64,000 nt of DNA from Bordetella parapertussis (GTDB taxonomy: Bacteria > Pseudomonadota > Gammaproteobacteria > Burkholderiales > Burkholderiaceae_C). The stretch is from positions 14,368 through 78,367 of the forward strand of contig CAMDXA010000008.1 in NCBI GenBank assembly GCA_945878065.1, in the 5' to 3' direction. The translations under genes were made by a program, and so were the position numbers. The notes beneath the pieces are model-generated. The model was given only the letters and a program-made list of their open reading frames with translations, was not told where the DNA came from and did not search any database. This document shows positions 59,718 to 64,000 of this stretch, in pieces; position 1 is the stretch's first letter; every line of letters starts with the position of its first letter.

Positions 59718-60623
59718 TCAATGCTTGCGCTGCAGTACCCAGTTTGCCAGCGATTGCAATACCCGAGTGTCTGTCAGGCCACTGTGCGCCAGCGCCTGCT
59801 GCGCCTGCACGGCCAAACGCGCCGCCTCTTGCTGTGCGCCTTGAAGACCCAGCAATGACACATAGGTGGGTTTGTCGTTGTCAGCGTCCTTGCCGGCGGT
59901 TTTTCCCAACACAGCAGTGTCCGCGGTGACATCCAAAATATCGTCCACCACTTGAAAAGCCACGCCCAAGGCTTGCCCGTAGGACAACAAAGCTTGCGTG
60001 GTGTCAGCGTTGGCTTGCGCAGCCACTGCCCCCATCACCACGCTGGTTTCCAGCAACGCGCCCGTTTTGCAACGGTGCATTCGCTGCAATTGTTCCAGCG
60101 TCAATTGGTCGCCCACACTGGCCAGGTCAATGGCTTGCCCGCCCGCCATCCCGGCGTGTCCGGCACCACGCGCCAGCAAACTGCACAAACCGGCTTGCAC
60201 TTGTGCAGGAATGTCACTGGCTGACGGCGTGAGCAATTCAAACGCCAATGCCTGCAATGCGTCGCCCGCCAATAAAGCGCCAGCTTCGCCATATTTCACA
60301 TGCACCGTGGGCTTGCCACGCCGCAGCACGTCGTTGTCCATGCAAGGCATATCGTCATGCACCAGCGAATAGGCATGGATGAGTTCGATGGCGCAGGCAG
60401 CGCGCATGCCGGCTTCATGCATCCACGCGGCGGGTCGTTGGGTACACGCCTGCAAACTGGCCAACACCAACAAGGGACGCAAACGCTTACCGCCATCTAA
60501 CACCGCGTAGCGCATGGCTGGCCCCAAATCGGCGGGTGCGTCATTGGGAACCCATTGCTCCAGGGCTTGCTCGACCAACTGCAGTTGTTCGGCTGTCCAC
60601 GCATGCAGATCAAAGCCGCTCAT
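59718..60623 (-). CDS. ispA: Farnesyl diphosphate synthase
   Basis: The 301-aa trans-prenyltransferase has the motifs [17 protein letters not shown] and [18 protein letters not shown]. It resembles IspA in length and in the [16 protein letters not shown] start block. It supplies C15 diphosphate to CrtE, quinones and undecaprenol. The xseB stop overlaps its start (ATGA), the standard xseB-ispA coupling, but dxs, the usual third gene, is not next to it. Confidence 0.93.
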   Translation of the reverse strand: MSGFDLHAWTAEQLQLVEQALEQWVPNDAPADLGPAMRYAVLDGGKRLRPLLVLASLQACTQRPAAWMHEAGMRAACAIELIHAYSLVHDDMPCMDNDVLRRGKPTVHVKYGEAGALLAGDALQALAFELLTPSASDIPAQVQAGLCSLLARGAGHAGMAGGQAIDLASVGDQLTLEQLQRMHRCKTGALLETSVVMGAVAAQANADTTQALLSYGQALGVAFQVVDDILDVTADTAVLGKTAGKDADNDKPTYVSLLGLQGAQQEAARLAVQAQQALAHSGLTDTRVLQSLANWVLQRKH

Positions 60624-60880
60624 TCTGTGCTGCCCGACCAGTTTTTCAAGGTGCCCGCTTCAAGCACTTGAATCTGCCCTTCTACCGCTTGCAACTGTGC
60701 GCGACAGTGCGACAACAAAAACGCACCGCGCTGATATGACTGCAACATGTCAGCCAAGGGCATTTGTCCTGACTCCATGCGCGCCACCAACTGTTCGAGT
60801 TCTTGCACCGCCGCCTCGTAACTGGCGGGCGGTTCTTGTGTGGTTGTATCGGCGGGGGGCGATTTGGCGGCCTGGGTCAT
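60620..60880 (-). CDS. xseB: Exodeoxyribonuclease VII small subunit
   Basis: The 86-aa protein has the XseB core [20 protein letters not shown] and [19 protein letters not shown]. It binds XseA for single-strand DNA degradation. It leads the xseB-ispA unit and is divergent from the Rieske oxygenase gene. Confidence 0.93.
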   Translation of the reverse strand: MTQAAKSPPADTTTQEPPASYEAAVQELEQLVARMESGQMPLADMLQSYQRGAFLLSHCRAQLQAVEGQIQVLEAGTLKNWSGSTE

Positions 60881-60949
60881 GGTGTCTTCAATGGCTGATT
60901 TGCCGAGATTGTAGGTGGGTACTGCAGCGCGGCTACAATCCGCTTCCGT

Positions 60950-60972
60950 CTGGCCAGGGGGCCAGTTTTTTT
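60950..60972 (+). terminator. Terminator-like hairpin in the leader of the Rieske gene
   Basis: CTGGCC (60950-60955), loop AGGG, GGCCAG (60960-60965) and seven T form an intrinsic-terminator shape on the plus strand. It lies 40 bases before the oxygenase start. TACAAT (60934-60939) upstream could be the -10 of a promoter. It may act as an attenuator. Confidence 0.55.
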
Positions 60973-61012
60973 GTTTTTCTCCCTGTGGGGAGTCTTTAGG
61001 TCAGGGCGTGTC

Positions 61013-62137
61013 ATGTCTGATTTAAGTCTTCAACTGCAGCAGGCCGTCGGCCAACTCCCAGTTACAAGCTATTTTGATGAGGCGCTTTACCAGCGCGAAT
61101 TGCAAACACTGTTCAAGCAAGGGCCACGCTATGTGGGACATGCATTGTCAGTGCCCGACATTGGCGACTATTTCGCTTTGCCGCAAGAAAACGAAGGCCG
61201 CGCGCTGGTGCGTACCGCGCAAGGCGTTCAACTCATCTCCAATGTCTGTCGTCACCGCCAAGCGGTCATGCTCAAGGGGCGCGGCAATTTAAATGACCCG
61301 GCCAAGAGCATGGGCGGCAATCTGGTGTGTCCGCTGCACCGCTGGACCTACTCGCCCCAAGGCATTTTGTTGGGCGCGCCGCATTTTCAACATGACCCGT
61401 GCCTGAACCTTGACAACTACCCGTTGCAAGAATGGAACGGCATGCTGTTTGAAGCCAATGGCCGAGATGTGGCCGCCGATCTGGCGCACATGGGCCCACG
61501 CCAGCAACTCGACTTCAGCGGTTACGCCCTCGACCATGTCGAAATGCACGAGTGCAATTACAACTGGAAAACCTTCATCGAGGTTTACCTTGAGGACTAC
61601 CATGTCGGCCCGTTTCACCCGGGGCTGGGCAACTTTGTCACTTGCGACGATTTGCAATGGGAACTGAAAGACGAATATTCGGTGCAAACCGTGGGCGTGG
61701 CCAATCGACTGGGCAAAGCCGGTAGCCCCGTCTATGAACGCTGGCAACAAGCGGTGCTGAACTACACCCAAGGAGAACCCCCGGCGCACGGCGCCATCTG
61801 GCTCACCTACTACCCGCACATCATGGTCGAGTGGTACCCGCATGTGCTGACCGTGTCCACACTGCATCCGATGGGCCCGACCAAAACCATGAATATCGTC
61901 GAGTTCTTCTACCCCGAGGAAATCGTTGCTTTTGAACCTGATTTTGTCCAAGCGCAACGCGCCGCCTACATGGAAACCTGCATCGAAGACGATGAAATTG
62001 CCGAGCGTATGGACCAAGGCCGACTGGCTCTGATGCGACGCGGTGACAACCAAGTCGGTCCCTACCAAAGCCCCATGGAAGATGGCATGCAGCATTTCCA
62101 TGAGTGGTACCTCAAACGCATGTCGACATCGCGTTAA
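61013..62137 (+). CDS. Rieske-type ring-hydroxylating oxygenase alpha subunit
   Basis: The 374-aa protein has a Rieske [2Fe-2S] motif (CRHRQAVM and, 19 residues on, CPLHRWTYSPQG). A mononuclear-iron region HECNYNWKTFIEVYLEDYHV follows, containing the Asp and His ligands. It hydroxylates or demethylates an unknown substrate with a separate reductase. ATG 61013 has AGGG seven bases upstream. The stop overlaps the EamA start (TAATG). Confidence 0.88.
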   Translation: MSDLSLQLQQAVGQLPVTSYFDEALYQRELQTLFKQGPRYVGHALSVPDIGDYFALPQENEGRALVRTAQGVQLISNVCRHRQAVMLKGRGNLNDPAKSMGGNLVCPLHRWTYSPQGILLGAPHFQHDPCLNLDNYPLQEWNGMLFEANGRDVAADLAHMGPRQQLDFSGYALDHVEMHECNYNWKTFIEVYLEDYHVGPFHPGLGNFVTCDDLQWELKDEYSVQTVGVANRLGKAGSPVYERWQQAVLNYTQGEPPAHGAIWLTYYPHIMVEWYPHVLTVSTLHPMGPTKTMNIVEFFYPEEIVAFEPDFVQAQRAAYMETCIEDDEIAERMDQGRLALMRRGDNQVGPYQSPMEDGMQHFHEWYLKRMSTSR

Positions 62138-63033
62138 TGCAAGCACTGTGGATGTTGCTGGCCTCTGCGTTTTTGGCCAGCATGGGGGTTTGCGTGAAAT
62201 TCGCCTCGGCCTATTTCCATGCCAGTGAATTGGTGTTTTTTCGCGGCTTGATCAGCTTATTGTTGATGGCGGCCTATGCCGCATGGGCCGGCCAGAGCCT
62301 GCGAACGCCGGTGCCCGCCATGCATGTTTGGCGCAATATCGTGGGCGTTACCTCCTTGGGTTTGTGGTTTTACGCGCTGGGCAAATTGCCGCTGGCCACC
62401 GCCATGACGCTCAACTACATGAGCAGTGTGTGGATCGCTGCTTTCTTGGTCGGTGGCACGCTCATGGGCACATTGGCTGGCACGGCGCTCGATGCACGCA
62501 AGCAAGGTCCTTTGGTGCTGGCCGTGCTCAGCGGCTTTGCCGGTGTGGTGATGATGTTGCGACCCACCATTGAGCAAGACCAACTATTTGCAGGCTTGGT
62601 GGGGTTGATGTCCGGTTTCATTTCCGCATTTGCCTATATGCATGTGATGGCATTGGGTCGCGTGGGCGAACCGGTCGGGCGCATCGTGTTTTATTTCGCC
62701 CTTGGCACCACCGTTGCGGGAGCGTGTGGCATGGCAGTCACAGGCTTGTCTGCCTGGGACTGGTCGCACGCGGTGTGGTTGGTCCCCATCGGCGTGTTGG
62801 CTTCGCTGGGCCAAATGTGTCTCACGCGAGCGTATTCACAGGGTGCCACCTTGGTCGTGGCCAATCTCCAATACTCAGGTATTGTGTTTGCCGCGTTGTA
62901 TGGATTGTTTTTATTTGATGAACAATTGCCATGGATCGGCTGGGCAGGCATGTGGCTGATCATTGCCAGTGGAATTGTTTCTACTGTGTTGCGCACCCGC
63001 GCTGTGCCTGATTCACCCGCCGAGGAACATTGA
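62137..63033 (+). CDS. EamA/DMT-family transporter
   Basis: The 298-aa protein has ten hydrophobic helices in two EamA repeats (for example LASMGVCVKFASAYFHASEL and YSGIVFAALYGLFLFDEQLP). It is a likely metabolite exporter of unknown substrate. ATG 62137 overlaps the previous stop; its own stop overlaps the sulfurtransferase start (TGATG). Confidence 0.9.
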   Translation: MQALWMLLASAFLASMGVCVKFASAYFHASELVFFRGLISLLLMAAYAAWAGQSLRTPVPAMHVWRNIVGVTSLGLWFYALGKLPLATAMTLNYMSSVWIAAFLVGGTLMGTLAGTALDARKQGPLVLAVLSGFAGVVMMLRPTIEQDQLFAGLVGLMSGFISAFAYMHVMALGRVGEPVGRIVFYFALGTTVAGACGMAVTGLSAWDWSHAVWLVPIGVLASLGQMCLTRAYSQGATLVVANLQYSGIVFAALYGLFLFDEQLPWIGWAGMWLIIASGIVSTVLRTRAVPDSPAEEH

Positions 63034-63884
63034 TGACCTACACCACGTTGATATCTGCTGCAGATGTAAAAAATTTTCAAGGTGAACTGCGCGTCTTCGA
63101 TTGCAGCGCCGACCTCAGCCAAGCGCATGCGGGGCGCGAACAATTTGAAACGCAACATATCGCGGGCGCAAGCTTCGCCGACATCAACACCGATTTGTCC
63201 AGCCATGATCCCGCCGTAGCGGTCAACAGTGGGCGTCACCCCTTGCCCTCGCGCGAACACTTTGCCGCATGGCTGGGCCGCATGGGCGTTAGCAACCAGA
63301 CCCAAGTGGTGGTGTACGACCGGCAGGGCATGAATTTTTGTGGCCGCTTGTGGTGGATGCTGAAGTGGTGCGGCCACGACGCGGTGGCGGTGCTCGATGG
63401 TGGCTTGCAAGCCTGGGTGGCCATTGGCGGAGAAGTTGCCAGTGGTGCTGCAGCGAAATCCCAAGCCTGCGAATTTGCTTTGCGACCAGCGCTCGTGACA
63501 TTGCTGCACACCGCCGATGTGTTTGCGGCTTTGGACAAACCTTCGCAAACGATTGTGGATGCCCGCGCACCCGCGCGTTTTCGCGGTGAAACCGAACCTT
63601 TTGATCCGGTTGCCGGCCATATCCCCGGCGCGTTCAACCGCCCGTTCACCAGCAATCTGGGGCCGGATGGCTTGATGAAACCTGCGGCGCAATTGCGCGC
63701 CGAATTTGACAGCTTGCTGGCGGGGCACGCACCTTCGTCCGTGGTTCACCATTGCGGCAGTGGCATCAGCGCCATTCCCAACCTGCTGGCCATGCAAGTC
63801 GCGGGCTTGGGTAGCACGGCCTTGTATGCAGGCAGTTGGAGCGAGTGGTGCAACACCCCGGGACTGCCCTGCGCAAAAGCTTAA
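63033..63884 (+). CDS. sseA: Thiosulfate/3-mercaptopyruvate sulfurtransferase
   Basis: The 283-aa protein has two rhodanese domains. The N-terminal domain has no active cysteine at the equivalent loop. The C-terminal one has the active loop HHCGSGISAIPN. It also shows VVVYDRQGMNFCGRLWWML and GHIPGAFNRPF. ATG 63033 is preferred, with GAGGA seven bases upstream. It may be thiosulfate- or mercaptopyruvate-specific. Confidence 0.9.
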   Translation: MTYTTLISAADVKNFQGELRVFDCSADLSQAHAGREQFETQHIAGASFADINTDLSSHDPAVAVNSGRHPLPSREHFAAWLGRMGVSNQTQVVVYDRQGMNFCGRLWWMLKWCGHDAVAVLDGGLQAWVAIGGEVASGAAAKSQACEFALRPALVTLLHTADVFAALDKPSQTIVDARAPARFRGETEPFDPVAGHIPGAFNRPFTSNLGPDGLMKPAAQLRAEFDSLLAGHAPSSVVHHCGSGISAIPNLLAMQVAGLGSTALYAGSWSEWCNTPGLPCAKA

Positions 63885-64000
63885 GTTATTTGACGCACAT
63901 TATTTATGATGCACTTTTCTTTTGAATTAATTCTTTAAGATTAAAAAACTCTTTCCCTTGGTTTTGAATGGGTTTTTTTTAATAAGCTTTTAAATTACAG
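63885..64000. other. AT-rich non-coding edge
   Basis: This stretch is far richer in A and T than the rest of the window, with several T and A runs. No gene or clear hairpin was seen. It may be a promoter-dense spacer or the border of another acquired segment. Confidence 0.6.

Overview
The window is an almost complete photosynthesis gene cluster (PGC) of a purple, type-II reaction-centre bacterium, about 58 kb long. The organism is very probably a betaproteobacterium of the order Burkholderiales, most like aerobic anoxygenic phototrophs of the Comamonadaceae (Limnohabitans/Rhodoferax relatives). The reasons are a tetrahaem PufC, a HiPIP, spheroidene-type carotenoid genes including crtA, only the oxygen-dependent cyclase AcsF with no bchE, and flanking xseB/ispA/dxs genes. 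The species assignment is inference; the gene content is read from the sequence.

Layout. 1-2418: dxs (3' end off the window), hip and tspO on the minus strand. 2535-10537: bchH-bchI-bchD-bchO plus a small winged-helix gene. 10560-14880: an accessory block with a secreted FGE-like protein and a MacA/LolCDE-like exporter. 14908-19308: bchP, bchG, ppsR and aerR/ppaA on the minus strand. 19473-32475: a tightly packed plus-strand superoperon bchFNBLM-lhaA-puhABC-acsF-puhE-crtI-crtB. 32478-32532: a perfect 55-bp palindrome. 32534-44215: a nicotinamide/nicotinate catabolic island (hnr, UPF0280, two DUF1185 genes, exported nicotinamidase, NicA/NicB-like hydroxylase, serine hydrolase, def; divergent enamidase). 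44301-45765: a VapBC-like toxin-antitoxin pair and an enoyl-CoA-hydratase-like gene. 45796-58938 (minus): crtE-crtF-bchX-bchY-bchZ-(41-codon ORF)-pufB-(75-aa membrane ORF)-pufA-pufL-pufM-pufC-crtA-crtD-crtC. 59059-60880: nnrU-like, ispA and xseB. 61013-63884: a Rieske oxygenase, an EamA transporter and a sulfurtransferase, followed by an AT-rich edge.

How it works together. Dxs, IspA and CrtE supply isoprenoids. CrtB, I, C, D, F and A make spheroidene/spheroidenone. BchHID, BchM, AcsF, BchNBL, BchF, BchXYZ, BchG and BchP make bacteriochlorophyll a. Puf and Puh proteins build the RC-LH1 core, which PufC and the HiPIP reduce. PpsR and AerR probably control the set through TGT-N12-ACA boxes found (perfect or with one mismatch) upstream of dxs, tspO/bchH, bchG, aerR/bchF, bchX and crtE. 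bchC and an 8-vinyl reductase gene are not in the window.

Most interesting points: the PGC sits exactly between ispA and dxs, splitting a normally contiguous xseB-ispA-dxs operon; a reductive nicotinate-degradation island is embedded in the PGC; an unassigned 75-aa membrane protein gene lies between pufB and pufA; and a second recurrent motif accompanies the PpsR boxes.
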